A stretch of DNA of 64,000 nucleotides from Belliella alkalica (GCF_022549785.1 NZ_JAKZGO010000008.1:40971-104970); one strand, 5' to 3'; numbered from the stretch's first letter, positions 26,570 through 36,282 are shown. A program made the numbers and translations. The notes: generated by a model from the sequence alone, not told the origin.

Positions 26570-26673
26570 ATGATTACGAATTTAAGGGAATAACATGATT
26601 GAAAAAAATGTGAAGTAGATTAAGAATATTTTAATCGCCAACAAATACCAATAGATAGCGGAAATTCATGCAA

Positions 26674-26790
26674 AGAGATGAGATAGGAGATGTGAGATGC
26701 GAGATGCGAGATGGGAGAGAGAGGCGAGAAGCTAGAAGCTAGAAGCTAGAAACGAGATGGCGATGTCACCTCGACGACAGGAGAGGTCTC
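26674..26790. repeat. Tandem GAGATGC and GAAGCTA units followed by a CACCTCGA element
   Basis: Successive short units, GAGATGC three times and AGAAGCT three times, run into GATGTCACCTCGACGACAGG. Seventeen bases of the tract (26719-26735) recur as the reverse complement at 43854-43870, and the CACCTCGA element recurs in altered form at about 52867-52900. Confidence 0.7.
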
Positions 26791-27043
26791 GTCCCTTTTT
26801 GATACTGGAAAGTTAAAATTGAAGATGGGGTGTGAAATTCAGTATGAGATTTCTCCCTGTAATTCAACGGGGCAGTCTCCTTTCATCGAAATGACTTACT
26901 TACAAAACCAGAGGATAAGTATAAAAAAATCGTCAGCTATTTTCAGGAAATGGTACAAAAATGCCATCAACTACAAAACTTCGGTTATTTGGGAGAAAGA
27001 ATGACAAAAAATTTGTATTTCATATTTCCCCAGTAAAAAGAAA

Positions 27044-27080
27044 CAAAAAAACCCGTGAAAGTACTTCCACGGGTTTTTAT
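27044..27080 (-). terminator. Intrinsic terminator of the PpiD-like gene
   Basis: CCCGTG/CACGGG stem with flanking A/T pairs (27048-27057 with 27068-27077). On the minus strand a T run follows, 20 nt after the PpiD stop. Confidence 0.8.
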
Positions 27081-27099
27081 AGATTTCAAAGAAATTTTC

Positions 27100-29211
27100 T
27101 TAGAAAAACTTATATCTGTAATCCTTAACTTTAGCCAAATCTTCCAAAGCCATCATAATCATGTATGCAGTTCTTTGGGAATTGTTTTGAGTTATCTGAT
27201 TTTGATAGCTATTGTAATCTGCTATTTCCGAAGCAGGAGTGATTGAATTCAATTTGGCAACAATAACACCTACATCTTCGTGGATTGGTTTTGTCATTTC
27301 ACCAGAATTTTGAAGTCCGAAGATGGCGCCAATAGCTTTAGGAGCAAATCCTACACCTGGCAACACACTAGACGCCAAATTCAAATCTGGAGAATTGTCT
27401 AACGAGGCTGCCTCAGGAAAAGCATTTTTTATATCCTCCAAGGAAGTCATCCCTTTAATCTTCTCTACAATTTTTGCAGCTTTTTTCTCATTTCTCACTT
27501 GAACTGTTGCTTGGGCTCTCGCTTGTTCTAGAGTCGCATTTCCTTCTTCGTATCTAGCCTTTAAGTTAGCCACTACATAGCTGTTGTCCAATTCAAAAAC
27601 TTGAGACACGTTACCTTCAGAAGCATCATTGAATGCCCATCTAATCACTTCCCTAGCATTTGCCTGGTTATTTAGATTTCTTGCAAAAGCATCAACACCA
27701 TTAGCTTGAATGATTCTATAACCTTCTTTCTCTGCATTTGCTTTAAATTCCTTAGAATTGCTAGAATTTGCTGCAAATGAATCTGCATTTCTGAAAGCAT
27801 CATTTCTTGTTATATCACTTGGAATCAACTCTAACTCAATAGCAGCTATTTTGTAAGATTCTGTTTTTGGCAATTCTGTGATGTTAATAATATGATAGCC
27901 ATATTCAGTTTCAACCAATCTATTGATCAAACCTGTAGATTTTGCTGCAAATGAAACATCTGCAAACTCGGTAACAAAATCATCCTTGGCAAACCAACCT
28001 AAATCACCACCTCTTTGAGCAGTACCATCTTGACCATATTGAGTCGCTGCGGTTGCAAAATTCAGACCTTCTTGAATGTCTTTCAATACTTCTTCTGCGT
28101 TTGCCTTTACACCAGCTTTAGCATCATCATCCAATCCATTTGTACCGAAAAGAATATGACTCGCTCTCATTCTAGGAGCACCATCAAATTTTGAAGCTAC
28201 TTTGTATGCCACATATGTTGACCTTGAAGTGATAAAGGGACCATAAGTTTGACCTTCTTGAATATCATCAACATTACTTGTAAAAGATTCTGGTAAATTC
28301 TCACCAGGCAAGTAAGTTCTAAAAGCATTGGTACCTTCAGAATTTCTTACAGCAAAAGCCGAATCTGTACTTGAAGCACGAAGCTCTTCTGTAAGTTTCT
28401 TGATTTCAGAGATCACAGCCGCGGAATCTTCACTGCTTGGTTGCAATGCAAATACAATATATTCTATATCTGCAGCATTTGAAACCTTAAACTTATCTTG
28501 GTGCTTGCTGATATAAGACTTCAGGTCAGCATCAGTCACCTCTACTTCGGAATCTGCAACAGCATAAAATGGTATAAAAACATGATCAACGTCAGCAATT
28601 GTATTTGCCATCTTATGTTGTAGCTTACCCTCTGCTTTTGTAGCATAATCTGAAGTAGCCAACATGTTGTCATATTTGATTCTTAGCCTTGCATCTGCAA
28701 AAAGCTTTTCCTGCTGTGCCCAAAATGCTCTCTGCTCAGGACCTGCGTCTTCTAGGCTTTGAAGAAAAGTGATCAACTGAGTTCTGTCAAACTCTCCGGT
28801 CTGAGGATTTACCAATTGTTGTCTCAATTCAGCAACAATATTTTTGCCCTGAACCATATCCACCAATTCTTCGTCAGTAACAGTCAGTCCTAACTCTTCA
28901 TATTGGTTTTTGAATACCCTTTCTACAATAAGTGCCTGCCAAGCTTGCTCACGCAAACTGTACATCTCACCTTCTGATGGGGTTCTTCCTGTATTCTGCT
29001 GAAAAGAGAATTTCACTTCTTCAATTTTCCGAATGTATTCCTCGTAAGAAACACTTTCTCCTGCAATCTCACCTACCTTATTAGAATTGCCACCCAAAAG
29101 GGTTGAATTTGGGCTCAATATATCTCCCCCTACAAGGAAAAATATCAAACCTACTGCAATTACACCGATTGCAAGACCTGTTCTTTGTCTGATTTTTTTA
29201 ATTAATGCCAT
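27100..29211 (-). CDS. PpiD-like membrane-anchored periplasmic peptidylprolyl isomerase
   Basis: A 703-residue protein. It has a cytoplasmic start, one membrane helix (about 12-30, GLAIGVIAVGLIFFLVGGDIL), a SurA-N-like chaperone segment (about 45-200) and one parvulin domain (about 345-455, from RMRASHILFG to TEYGYHIINI). The C-terminal part resembles the remaining PpiD scaffold. PpiD assists folding of proteins leaving the Sec channel. It closes a conserved minus-strand block of envelope genes that runs from coaX at 34.9 kb. A clear terminator follows. Confidence 0.9.
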   Translation of the reverse strand: MALIKKIRQRTGLAIGVIAVGLIFFLVGGDILSPNSTLLGGNSNKVGEIAGESVSYEEYIRKIEEVKFSFQQNTGRTPSEGEMYSLREQAWQALIVERVFKNQYEELGLTVTDEELVDMVQGKNIVAELRQQLVNPQTGEFDRTQLITFLQSLEDAGPEQRAFWAQQEKLFADARLRIKYDNMLATSDYATKAEGKLQHKMANTIADVDHVFIPFYAVADSEVEVTDADLKSYISKHQDKFKVSNAADIEYIVFALQPSSEDSAAVISEIKKLTEELRASSTDSAFAVRNSEGTNAFRTYLPGENLPESFTSNVDDIQEGQTYGPFITSRSTYVAYKVASKFDGAPRMRASHILFGTNGLDDDAKAGVKANAEEVLKDIQEGLNFATAATQYGQDGTAQRGGDLGWFAKDDFVTEFADVSFAAKSTGLINRLVETEYGYHIINITELPKTESYKIAAIELELIPSDITRNDAFRNADSFAANSSNSKEFKANAEKEGYRIIQANGVDAFARNLNNQANAREVIRWAFNDASEGNVSQVFELDNSYVVANLKARYEEGNATLEQARAQATVQVRNEKKAAKIVEKIKGMTSLEDIKNAFPEAASLDNSPDLNLASSVLPGVGFAPKAIGAIFGLQNSGEMTKPIHEDVGVIVAKLNSITPASEIADYNSYQNQITQNNSQRTAYMIMMALEDLAKVKDYRYKFF

Positions 29212-29285
29212 TCTTCTGGTTTTTTGAAGTGCCGCAAAATAATTACATCTAAAGCTAATTTCAAAATATTATCGCTGTCAATAAA

Positions 29286-30563
29286 TTACTTCTTGGAAAT
29301 TGTTGCGGAATTCACTTTGATTTTCAAAGTATCTATGCGGTGGTCCTGCTTGGCCACTACGGTAAAGGTAAAGGCCCCATACGTGACAGATTCGCCTTTA
29401 TTGGGGATATTTTCTGCTAGGGAAATCACCAATCCAGAGAGTGTTTCGAACTCTCCATAGGGTAATTCCCATTCATATTTATCATTCAAATAATCTATCT
29501 CATGTCTAGCACTCATCAGGTATTCATAGTCAGAAATCTTCTGCTCTATCAGATCATCGTTGTCATACTCATCTTGGATCTCTCCAAAAATCTCTTCAAT
29601 AATGTCTTCCATCGACACAATTCCGCTCGTCCCTCCAAACTCATCAACAACCAAAGCCAAACTCTTTCGCTCTTGGATAAATTGCACCAATAGCTCATTT
29701 GCAAGTGCTGATTCTGGTACAATTATTATCGGTGTAAGAATATCTTCTATAGTTTTTGGCTTTTTGAAAAGTTCAAGTTGGTGGCAATAACCGATGACAT
29801 CGTCTATGGTTTCTCTGTAAACTATAATTTTTGAGTGTCCGCTTTCTGCAAAGACTTCCTTCAAGTCTGCAATACTTTCATCTATTTCCACAGCGGTGAT
29901 ATCAGTCCGAGGAACCATACATTCCCTTACCCTGATAGTTTTGAACTCTACTGCATTATCAAAAATTTTGGAATCAACTTCAACTTTCACATCTTCACCA
30001 ACATGATGAAGGTTGTTTTGAATAAAGCTGTTTAAGTCAGTCACTTTAAATACCGGCTTGTCTTCATTATACTCCAATCGAAGGACGTGAGTAATGAAAA
30101 ACCTAGACAAGCCAACCACAAACCAAACCACCGGATACATGATAAAGTAAATTATCAAAAATGGAACTGAAAGACCTGCAAGTAAGCTGTTTGGATTGAG
30201 CATGAAGATACTCTTCGGGATAAATTCGGCTGTGATCAGGACCAGAATTGTAGAAAGCACTGTCTGAATCAACATTATACTAGCCTGATTGTCAACTCCC
30301 CACCCTTTGATCCAAGGCTCAAGTAAACTAGCCATAAAAATACCATATAGCACAAGTGCAATGGTATTTCCTATCAAGGTGGTTCCTATAAATTGTCCGG
30401 GTTTTTTGACAAAACCTGAAAGGATTTTTCCTGATAAGATACCTTGTTTGTTTTGAAGTTCTATTTGGAGTTTGTTTGCAGAAATAAAGGCAATTTCAAC
30501 ACCCGAAAAAAGGGCTGAAAAAATCAGCGTGATCAATACATAAGTAAAATACTGATATTCCAT
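29286..30563 (-). CDS. CNNM/CBS/CorC_HlyC-domain membrane protein (hemolysin-like, possible Mg/Co efflux)
   Basis: A 425-residue protein. An N-terminal CNNM (DUF21) membrane domain (about 1-190, starting YVLITLIFSALFSGVEIAFI) is followed by two CBS motifs (about 205-330, MVPRTDITAVEID and SLALVVDEFGGTSGIVSMEDI) and a CorC_HlyC domain (about 340-420). Relatives include CorC/MpfA metal exporters and the gliding protein GldE; the distance to known gliding genes favours the general exporter. Its ATG overlaps the stop of the small membrane-protein gene by one base (TAATG). Confidence 0.88.
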   Translation of the reverse strand: MEYQYFTYVLITLIFSALFSGVEIAFISANKLQIELQNKQGILSGKILSGFVKKPGQFIGTTLIGNTIALVLYGIFMASLLEPWIKGWGVDNQASIMLIQTVLSTILVLITAEFIPKSIFMLNPNSLLAGLSVPFLIIYFIMYPVVWFVVGLSRFFITHVLRLEYNEDKPVFKVTDLNSFIQNNLHHVGEDVKVEVDSKIFDNAVEFKTIRVRECMVPRTDITAVEIDESIADLKEVFAESGHSKIIVYRETIDDVIGYCHQLELFKKPKTIEDILTPIIIVPESALANELLVQFIQERKSLALVVDEFGGTSGIVSMEDIIEEIFGEIQDEYDNDDLIEQKISDYEYLMSARHEIDYLNDKYEWELPYGEFETLSGLVISLAENIPNKGESVTYGAFTFTVVAKQDHRIDTLKIKVNSATISKK

Positions 30564-30781
30564 TATTTCTTTTTCCTGGTTTTCTTAGCTTTTTGTTGAT
30601 CTTCTTTTTCTTTATCTTCAAATATAGCAGCGTTTTTTCGGTATCTATACCAAAACAACAAAACTACTGCGAACATAAAGACTGGATATGACAAGGTAAG
30701 ACCTGTAGTAATGGTCAGATGTGTCCCAATAATCACCAAAGCAGCTGACAAAGATAAAAGAATAATATCAAGCAATTTCAT
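30563..30781 (-). CDS. Small two-helix membrane protein with a basic tail
   Basis: A 72-residue protein from the ATG at 30781 (a GTG 48 nt upstream would add a hydrophilic prefix). Two hydrophobic helices (LLDIILLSLSAALVIIGTHL and LSYPVFMFAVVLLFWYRY) are followed by a Lys-rich end (KAKKTRKKK). It is unrecognised beyond this. A one-base overlap with the following CNNM gene indicates coupling and perhaps a shared membrane complex. Confidence 0.7.
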   Translation of the reverse strand: MKLLDIILLSLSAALVIIGTHLTITTGLTLSYPVFMFAVVLLFWYRYRKNAAIFEDKEKEDQQKAKKTRKKK

Positions 30782-31029
30782 CTGTCTGTAATAGTTTTTT
30801 TGATTTATGGATATACGGAACTTTGCCACTAACTAAATAAAAGCCTGATTTAGCTTAGGTCCGAAATAAATTGATATTAGATACTCATAGATATTGAACA
30901 TAAGCAAGCAATCGACTATGGAATAAAAGCTACTGGCAAAGAAGCGTTAATCGTATTTTGGTTTTTTGAAATCTTAGAACGTTTTTCATAACACTAAATA
31001 TCTTTTCTATCTTATGGGATTTCAGAACC

Positions 31030-31572
31030 CTAGTTTTTTTCTCCTGGAATAATGGTTCTGCTATCTATTACAGACATGATTTCATATTCACTAAATGATT
31101 CATCTGCCACCATTCCAGTACCTTTGATTAACCTCTGGGGATCTTGTATGGTTACAAACTTATCTGTATAGATTTTTTTGGTAGTGGGATTCCAGAACAA
31201 TTCTTCAGATGCAAGTTTCTGTTGCTTTTCCATATTCTCTACCTGTACATCTCCCTCACCTCTATAAATATCATCTTTTCGGATGTAGTAACCTCTGTCT
31301 GCTTTGATAGTTGTAGTCAATTCACCTTCATCATCGTAAAAGAAAATCTCGATTCCATCAGGAAACTCATTATCTCCATTGGAAAACTCAAGTTGCTTCT
31401 TGGCTTTGAGGTTGATTTTGATCCTTGTGCTATCTGAATGAAAAAGATCAATATCAGAACCAATACCAGTAGGGCCTAAGTATGATTCCAGAAAACTGGT
31501 ATCAACTTCCTCCTTACAAGAACTAAGTGCAGTTAAGAAAAGAAATAAAATAGGTAACCAAACTCTTGACAT
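31030..31572 (-). CDS. lptC: LPS export periplasmic protein LptC
   Basis: About 180 residues with a lipoprotein-like signal (LFLFLTALSSC). The beta-jellyroll includes GIEIFFYDDEGELTTTIKADRGYYI, then GEGDVQVENMEKQQKLASEELFWNPTTKKIYTDKFV and IKGTGMVADESF, the LptC pattern of strand pairs with an element of the LPS bridge. LptC links the inner-membrane LptBFG transporter to LptA/LptD. It has its own promoter box 4 nt upstream of the ATG, after the terminator of the TPR gene. Confidence 0.88.
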   Translation of the reverse strand: MSRVWLPILFLFLTALSSCKEEVDTSFLESYLGPTGIGSDIDLFHSDSTRIKINLKAKKQLEFSNGDNEFPDGIEIFFYDDEGELTTTIKADRGYYIRKDDIYRGEGDVQVENMEKQQKLASEELFWNPTTKKIYTDKFVTIQDPQRLIKGTGMVADESFSEYEIMSVIDSRTIIPGEKN

Positions 31573-31576
31573 GTCA

Positions 31577-31584
31577 CAAATATA
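31577..31584 (-). promoter_or_regulatory. -7 box (TATATTTG) 4 nt before the lptC ATG
   Basis: The minus strand reads TATATTTG-TGAC-ATG. The perfect consensus and the 4-nt gap predict a transcript starting at or near the lptC start codon. Confidence 0.5.
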
Positions 31585-31602
31585 CACAAAGCATAGAAAC
31601 AG

Positions 31603-31631
31603 AAAAAAGGCGGTTCGAGAACCGCCTTTTT
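31603..31631 (-). terminator. Intrinsic terminator of the TPR gene
   Basis: An 11-bp perfect stem (31605-31615 with 31620-31630, loop CGAG), followed on the minus strand by six T. It separates the TPR protein from lptC. Confidence 0.85.
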
Positions 31632-31653
31632 AAAGATATTTTTTTAACAAATA

Positions 31654-32955
31654 TTAATCTCTAGTAGCCAAAGTTACAGTTTCACCAATCCAACAGCCAG
31701 TATTGATTGATTCACCTGGTTGCTTACCTTCAGTAAACAATTCTTCTTTGGATGGGAATTGTGCTTTTGCAGAAGCCATGCCAGAAGAATTTCCAGCTTT
31801 TTGATAAGCATTATAGGCTGCAACATAAACTGCTCTATCTTTAGCTCTACTTACTCCACCTTTGCAGTCATTAAAAGACTCCATATACAACTGAGCAATT
31901 AAATTCCAAGCATCTTTAGATTTTTCAGAGTCAAGTTTTGCTGCCTCAAGTGCAGCTGTTCTAGAAGCACCTTTCTTTCCTGCTTGAGCATGAACTTTAG
32001 CCAAATCCAAATGAACTTCTGCCTTTTGTTTATCATTTTCTGCTAGTGTTAGCGCCTTTTCTAAAACAGGCTGTGCTTTATCATATTCTCTATTTTGAAT
32101 ATATCTCATGCCTCTAACCTGAGCAGTTGCAAATGTTGGATTGTTAGAATCGACGATTTCCAAAGCCAAGGTGAAAGCTTCTGTACTCAAACACTTGTAT
32201 TGAACTGAATACTTGAAAATTTGATTTGCCAAAGATTCATTAGACATATCTGCTTTCAGTTTTTTCCCAAGTGTATTTTCAATAAAGTCACAATCAATCA
32301 ACTCCATCGCTACAATTAACTGATCTCTGGTAGAAGAAGGAACTGATATATCATCACCATTTGATTGAGCTACTTCTGCCAAAGAGTTAATCTTTTCATA
32401 TTCTGTTAAGATTTCTTCTTTAGAGTAAGCTTTATTGAATGTATAATTTCTATATACTAAATCGTAATAGTATGCTAATAAGTTTGTGGTTTGAAATTCA
32501 CCATTTAGCTCAACTACCCTATCAAAAGTCTTGAGTACATTTGGAACTTTAACCTTGTCATTTTTAAAATACTGATAACCATAGTAAGCCTTGTTTTCAA
32601 TCCACTTTTCTTCATTTTGAAAGTTTTCCTTTCTCAAATCAAAAACAGTCATAACTGAATCTTGATAAACAACTTTTTGGGCTTGATCAGAAACGGCTCC
32701 TGCTGCACCATGGTACACTTTTACACCATTAATATAAATAGACTCATTTAGATTTGGCACATTTACCAAAAGCCAATTTAAAGGTTTGGTAGCTTCTACA
32801 AATTGCTCTGAGTTCATATAATCTACGTAAGCAGCATTATACTCTCTAGCCTTTCCTTCCATCTCAGCATCAGAAGGCCAATTGAAAACTTGTGCTTGGG
32901 CTAATCCCGCCACCATGAAGGCCACTATTCCGGTCAATACAAATTTAAGTTTCAT
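31654..32955 (-). CDS. Periplasmic tetratricopeptide-repeat protein
   Basis: A 433-residue protein with a signal peptide (MKLKFVLTGIVAFMVAGLAQAQ). The central and C-terminal parts contain TPR-like helical pairs (AQVRGMRYIQNREYDKAQPVLEKALTLAENDKQKAEVHLDLAKVHA). The end (INTGCWIGETVTLATRD) holds a Cys. It is a conserved neighbour of the coaX/beta-barrel/lptC block. A scaffold role in envelope assembly is plausible but unproven. Start at the signal peptide; 11 nt downstream of the barrel gene, so one operon. Confidence 0.8.
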   Translation of the reverse strand: MKLKFVLTGIVAFMVAGLAQAQVFNWPSDAEMEGKAREYNAAYVDYMNSEQFVEATKPLNWLLVNVPNLNESIYINGVKVYHGAAGAVSDQAQKVVYQDSVMTVFDLRKENFQNEEKWIENKAYYGYQYFKNDKVKVPNVLKTFDRVVELNGEFQTTNLLAYYYDLVYRNYTFNKAYSKEEILTEYEKINSLAEVAQSNGDDISVPSSTRDQLIVAMELIDCDFIENTLGKKLKADMSNESLANQIFKYSVQYKCLSTEAFTLALEIVDSNNPTFATAQVRGMRYIQNREYDKAQPVLEKALTLAENDKQKAEVHLDLAKVHAQAGKKGASRTAALEAAKLDSEKSKDAWNLIAQLYMESFNDCKGGVSRAKDRAVYVAAYNAYQKAGNSSGMASAKAQFPSKEELFTEGKQPGESINTGCWIGETVTLATRD

Positions 32956-32966
32956 AGGTGTTTTGT

Positions 32967-34247
32967 TTATTCAAATGATCGTTTATAAAACCACGTGTTA
33001 TCGTTTAGAGAGAAGCCTAAACTAAAGTTTACATAATTTTCTCTAATCAGCCCGTTAGCTGTAGAACCTCTCGTTCCTACTTTCACGGCGAGATTAACCA
33101 TGGACAGTGCATTCACTGGTAAGGAGCCACCAAAATTAATGCCAATATCAGTAACCTGTGTTTGGCTTACTATGTATGGCGTTTGGTGATATTCCAAACC
33201 CATTCGGTAGGTTGCTCTCTTGAGCATATTGTCTTGGGAATAAATATCAGGAGTAAACTGCCCTCCTAACCCAATTTTGAAGCTTTCTCCAAGGTCGCCT
33301 AATTCTCCAGTAAAAGACCTGTATTTGCTAAAATCTTGAAACTGTGCTTCTAGTCCAACAACAAATTTATTAATTTTTTCGAAAGTAATACCATATCCGT
33401 GTTTATCGGGAAGAAAAATATTTCCTCGGTCATTATCATTGATAACATCTCCTGGCCTATCTGGATTGCTTGCATTACCCAAATCACCAACTTTTGCGAA
33501 TTGCTTACCTCTTACATCTCCAAATTTGTGATATATGGCTCCAAGGTGAATATTACTTCTTGTGCCAACTTTAAAAAAGTAATGCAAACCTCCTTTTACC
33601 GCTACATCGGCAGCAGAAAACCTCTCGTAGTACTCTGAAGTTGCTCCAAAGGAATTTCCCGCTGTATCAATTAGCGTTAATTGATTGGTCCTGATAGTTG
33701 AACCAAACAAATATGAACCATGGATACCTAAACTAAGATTCTTTGCTAGGAGAATACCAGTTGAGAGATATGCCTCTGTGATACCACCATCGCCTTCGAC
33801 CCTATTCATCGATCTAAGATCAGAATTAGCGACAGTACCATTTACCATTATATTATAATTCACAGAACTAATTTGATTCAGTCCAAGTCCTAAAGACATT
33901 CCGCGTTTTACAGGAAGTGACAAAGCTAAGTAGGCCAAACCTCCACCATCCAGATTCTCACTTTGTGAACTAGTAGCTGCATTCACAGAACGATAGTTCA
34001 TCGCGGCTTGAAAATTGAAAACAGTATTTCTTGAAGCCAGTGCAGGATTGACATTGTTAATTGAAAAAACATTGCCGTAACTAATACCCAAACCACCCAT
34101 TGCTTGATTTTGAGTCAGTCCACTGTAATTGAATTCTCCAAGACCAAGTGCACTGTAAGATGAAGCACTTGATTGGGAAAAAGATTCTGTAAATATGAAA
34201 AAGGCTCCTATGGCGCCTATAAATCGCAGTCTATTTTTTATTGACAT
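32967..34247 (-). CDS. Outer-membrane beta-barrel protein next to coaX
   Basis: A 426-residue protein with a signal peptide (to about 25, TESFSQ). The barrel opens with SSASSYSALGLGEFNYSGLTQNQAMGGLGIS, which recalls OmpP1/FadL- and PorV-like barrels. Regular amphipathic strands follow, ending NLAVKVGTRGSTANGLIRENYVNFSLGFSL. The final residues NDNTWFYKRSFE are unusually polar for a barrel end. The start overlaps the coaX stop by 17 nt, implying translational coupling. Specific function unknown. Confidence 0.75.
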   Translation of the reverse strand: MSIKNRLRFIGAIGAFFIFTESFSQSSASSYSALGLGEFNYSGLTQNQAMGGLGISYGNVFSINNVNPALASRNTVFNFQAAMNYRSVNAATSSQSENLDGGGLAYLALSLPVKRGMSLGLGLNQISSVNYNIMVNGTVANSDLRSMNRVEGDGGITEAYLSTGILLAKNLSLGIHGSYLFGSTIRTNQLTLIDTAGNSFGATSEYYERFSAADVAVKGGLHYFFKVGTRSNIHLGAIYHKFGDVRGKQFAKVGDLGNASNPDRPGDVINDNDRGNIFLPDKHGYGITFEKINKFVVGLEAQFQDFSKYRSFTGELGDLGESFKIGLGGQFTPDIYSQDNMLKRATYRMGLEYHQTPYIVSQTQVTDIGINFGGSLPVNALSMVNLAVKVGTRGSTANGLIRENYVNFSLGFSLNDNTWFYKRSFE

Positions 34248-34956
34248 TGTAAGTTAATATTCTATTCAATCCATACAGGACCAAATTGGGGATTACAAAT
34301 ATGTGGTCTTTTGTTAAGGTTTCAAAGAATTTTGAGTCTCCTCCACAAATAATGACCTTTAAATCTTGATGTTGTTGCTGATATGCTGTTATAAACCCTT
34401 CTATTTCCAAGCGTATTCCATGATATACGCCACTTTGGAGTCCGGAAATGGTATTGTCTCCTATTAGATTAATTTTTTCATTTTCTTCGATTGCTGCCAA
34501 AGGAAGTCTTGCCGTTTGTTGATGCATAGCCTTGAACCGCATGTTCATCCCTGGAGAAATGGATCCTCCTAAGTATTCATCATTAGAAGTAAGAAAGTCA
34601 TAGGTTATGCAACTTCCCAAATCTATAGACAATAAGGTTCCTGAAGAAAATAATGCCCTTGCTCCGATTACCGCAGCTTTTCTATCAACCCCCAACGTAT
34701 CAGGAGAACCATATTTATTTGAAATCGGTACTGCGGTATGAACTGTCAGGAAAACAAACTTAAAGTCCAAAGCTGCAGCAAGTTCTTCTTCCGTGTATTT
34801 AACAGAACTTATAAGGCAATAGTCAAAATCCAAACATTTCACATAAACTATCATCTCTTCCAAATGGATAAAGGCTTTTTCAGAAATAATATTCTCTACC
34901 TCAAACAAGGCAGTTTTGATTCTGGTATTTCCAATATCAATAATCAGCTGTTTCAA
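34231..34956 (-). CDS. coaX: Type III pantothenate kinase (TTG start)
   Basis: A 241-residue enzyme for the first step of coenzyme A synthesis, phosphorylating pantothenate. Motifs: the phosphate loop LIIDIGNTRIKTALFE at the N-terminus, GVDRKAAVIGARALF, the catalytic-Asp segment LSIDLGSCITYDFL, and LGGSISPGMNMRFKAMHQQTARLP. The expected N-terminus begins exactly at a TTG codon; no ATG fits, so TTG is the start. The gene leads the long envelope operon. Confidence 0.93.
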   Translation of the reverse strand: MKQLIIDIGNTRIKTALFEVENIISEKAFIHLEEMIVYVKCLDFDYCLISSVKYTEEELAAALDFKFVFLTVHTAVPISNKYGSPDTLGVDRKAAVIGARALFSSGTLLSIDLGSCITYDFLTSNDEYLGGSISPGMNMRFKAMHQQTARLPLAAIEENEKINLIGDNTISGLQSGVYHGIRLEIEGFITAYQQQHQDLKVIICGGDSKFFETLTKDHIFVIPNLVLYGLNRILTYNVNKK

Positions 34957-35099
34957 TTAATTTCAACTTGTTGGTTTAGATTTTAGAATTTATCAAAAAC
35001 TATGCATCGGCTAAATTAGTCATTTTCAATCTAGCACTGATTTGAAAAGTTTTTTTTTAACTTTATCCTCAAATATTTAACAAAAATTAACCCAATACG

Positions 35100-36164
35100 A
35101 TGTCTCAACAATACCATTTGATAGGCTTGATGTCAGGAACTTCCGGTGATGGGCTGGATATTGCCTATTGCAAGTTTACAAAATCAGCTGAATGGAAGTT
35201 CGAAATTTTGGAATCTGAGACAATTCCATTTCCCGAAAAACTCGAAAAAGAGCTTTTCAACTCCCATTTGATGTCTAGTTTAGAATTGAATGTTTTGGAC
35301 GTGGGATTTGGAAAATGGATGGGAGAAGTCACAAAGACGTTTGTCTCCAAACATCAACTTGAAGTACAAGCTATTGCTTCACATGGCCATACTGTCTTTC
35401 ATCAACCACAAAAAGGTCTCAGCCTACAGATTGGAAATGGCTGGGCGATGCATGTTGCTTCGGGATTACCAGTAATCAACGATTTTAGGATGCTCGATGT
35501 GCAACTTGGGGGACAAGGTGCTCCGCTTGTGCCTATTGGTGATAAGCTTTTGTTCCGGGATTTTGATTATTGTATCAATCTGGGAGGAATCGCCAACATC
35601 AGCATGGAAGAAGGCGATCAAATGAAAGCTTTTGACATTTGTCCCTTCAATCTCCTACTAAATCATTATGCAAAGACCTTGAACATGCCTTATGATAAAG
35701 GTGGAAATATAGCTAGATCAGGAAAAATCGCTTCAGAGATTTTGAGAAAACTAAACGCTCATCCTTATTATAATATCAAAGGTGCAAAATCTCTTGGAAG
35801 AGAAGATTTGGATGGTTTTTTTGAGATACTAGAATCCGATGATGCAGTTGATACAAAAGATAAATTGAGAACAATCATTGCACATACAGTCCAACAGATA
35901 AAATTGGTAATCCCAATTTCGAAAGGAAAAATACTGCTTACAGGCGGTGGTGCTTTCAATACCTTTTTTGTAGAAGAATTGAAAAATGAACTTGGCACCG
36001 AGATCTTAATTCCTGAATCAGACCCAGATTTGATCAATTTCAAAGAAGCAATGATTTTTGCATTTTTGGGGGTGCTGAGGTTACGAAATGAGAATAATTG
36101 TCTGGCATCTGTCACAGGTGCAAGCAATGACAGTTGCGGAGGGATGATTTTTGGCCTAGTTTAA
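35100..36164 (+). CDS. anmK: Anhydro-N-acetylmuramic acid kinase
   Basis: A 354-residue sugar kinase that phosphorylates and opens 1,6-anhydro-MurNAc for peptidoglycan recycling. The ATP-site motif GLMSGTSGDGLDIAYC opens the protein. HGHTVFHQP, INLGGIANISM, DICPFNLLLN and the second phosphate loop LLTGGGAFN follow in family order. Divergent from coaX with a 143-bp gap; monocistronic. Confidence 0.95.
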   Translation: MSQQYHLIGLMSGTSGDGLDIAYCKFTKSAEWKFEILESETIPFPEKLEKELFNSHLMSSLELNVLDVGFGKWMGEVTKTFVSKHQLEVQAIASHGHTVFHQPQKGLSLQIGNGWAMHVASGLPVINDFRMLDVQLGGQGAPLVPIGDKLLFRDFDYCINLGGIANISMEEGDQMKAFDICPFNLLLNHYAKTLNMPYDKGGNIARSGKIASEILRKLNAHPYYNIKGAKSLGREDLDGFFEILESDDAVDTKDKLRTIIAHTVQQIKLVIPISKGKILLTGGGAFNTFFVEELKNELGTEILIPESDPDLINFKEAMIFAFLGVLRLRNENNCLASVTGASNDSCGGMIFGLV

Positions 36165-36274
36165 GAAAGGGGTTATAAAGTGTTTTTTTGAAAAATTTAA
36201 CTGTTGGTGTTATTGTAGATAATCATATTCTTCAATATCTCAATTATTAAGAATGTCTATGTCTCAAATATTTC

Positions 36275-36282
36275 TATTTTTG
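36275..36282 (+). promoter_or_regulatory. Candidate -7 box (TATTTTTG) of the amino-acid dehydrogenase gene
   Basis: TA-TT-TTTG is a perfect -7 match; the predicted leader to the ATG at 36314 is about 27 nt. No clear -33 box was seen. Confidence 0.45.

Larger units (their letters stand above)
26570..27099. other. Repeat-rich intergenic region
   Basis: About 530 bp between two minus-strand genes. It holds a purine-rich tandem tract (26674-26760), a short hairpin-like element with CACCTCGA and GAGAGGTCTC (26765-26790), and the terminator of the PpiD gene (27044-27080). A 61-codon plus-strand frame (26819-27004) has no signal of being real. Confidence 0.5.

Noticed and set aside
26674-26760. Tandem repeats as a CRISPR array
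   Set aside because: The units are 7 bp with no spacers, and no cas gene is nearby.
26819-27004. 61-codon plus-strand frame in the repeat-rich gap
   Set aside because: No promoter box, no recognisable motif and an unbiased composition; it sits in a gap full of non-coding repeats.
31603-31631. GGTTCGAGAACC as a tRNA T-arm
   Set aside because: It is the apex of a perfect terminator hairpin; no acceptor or anticodon stem surrounds it.
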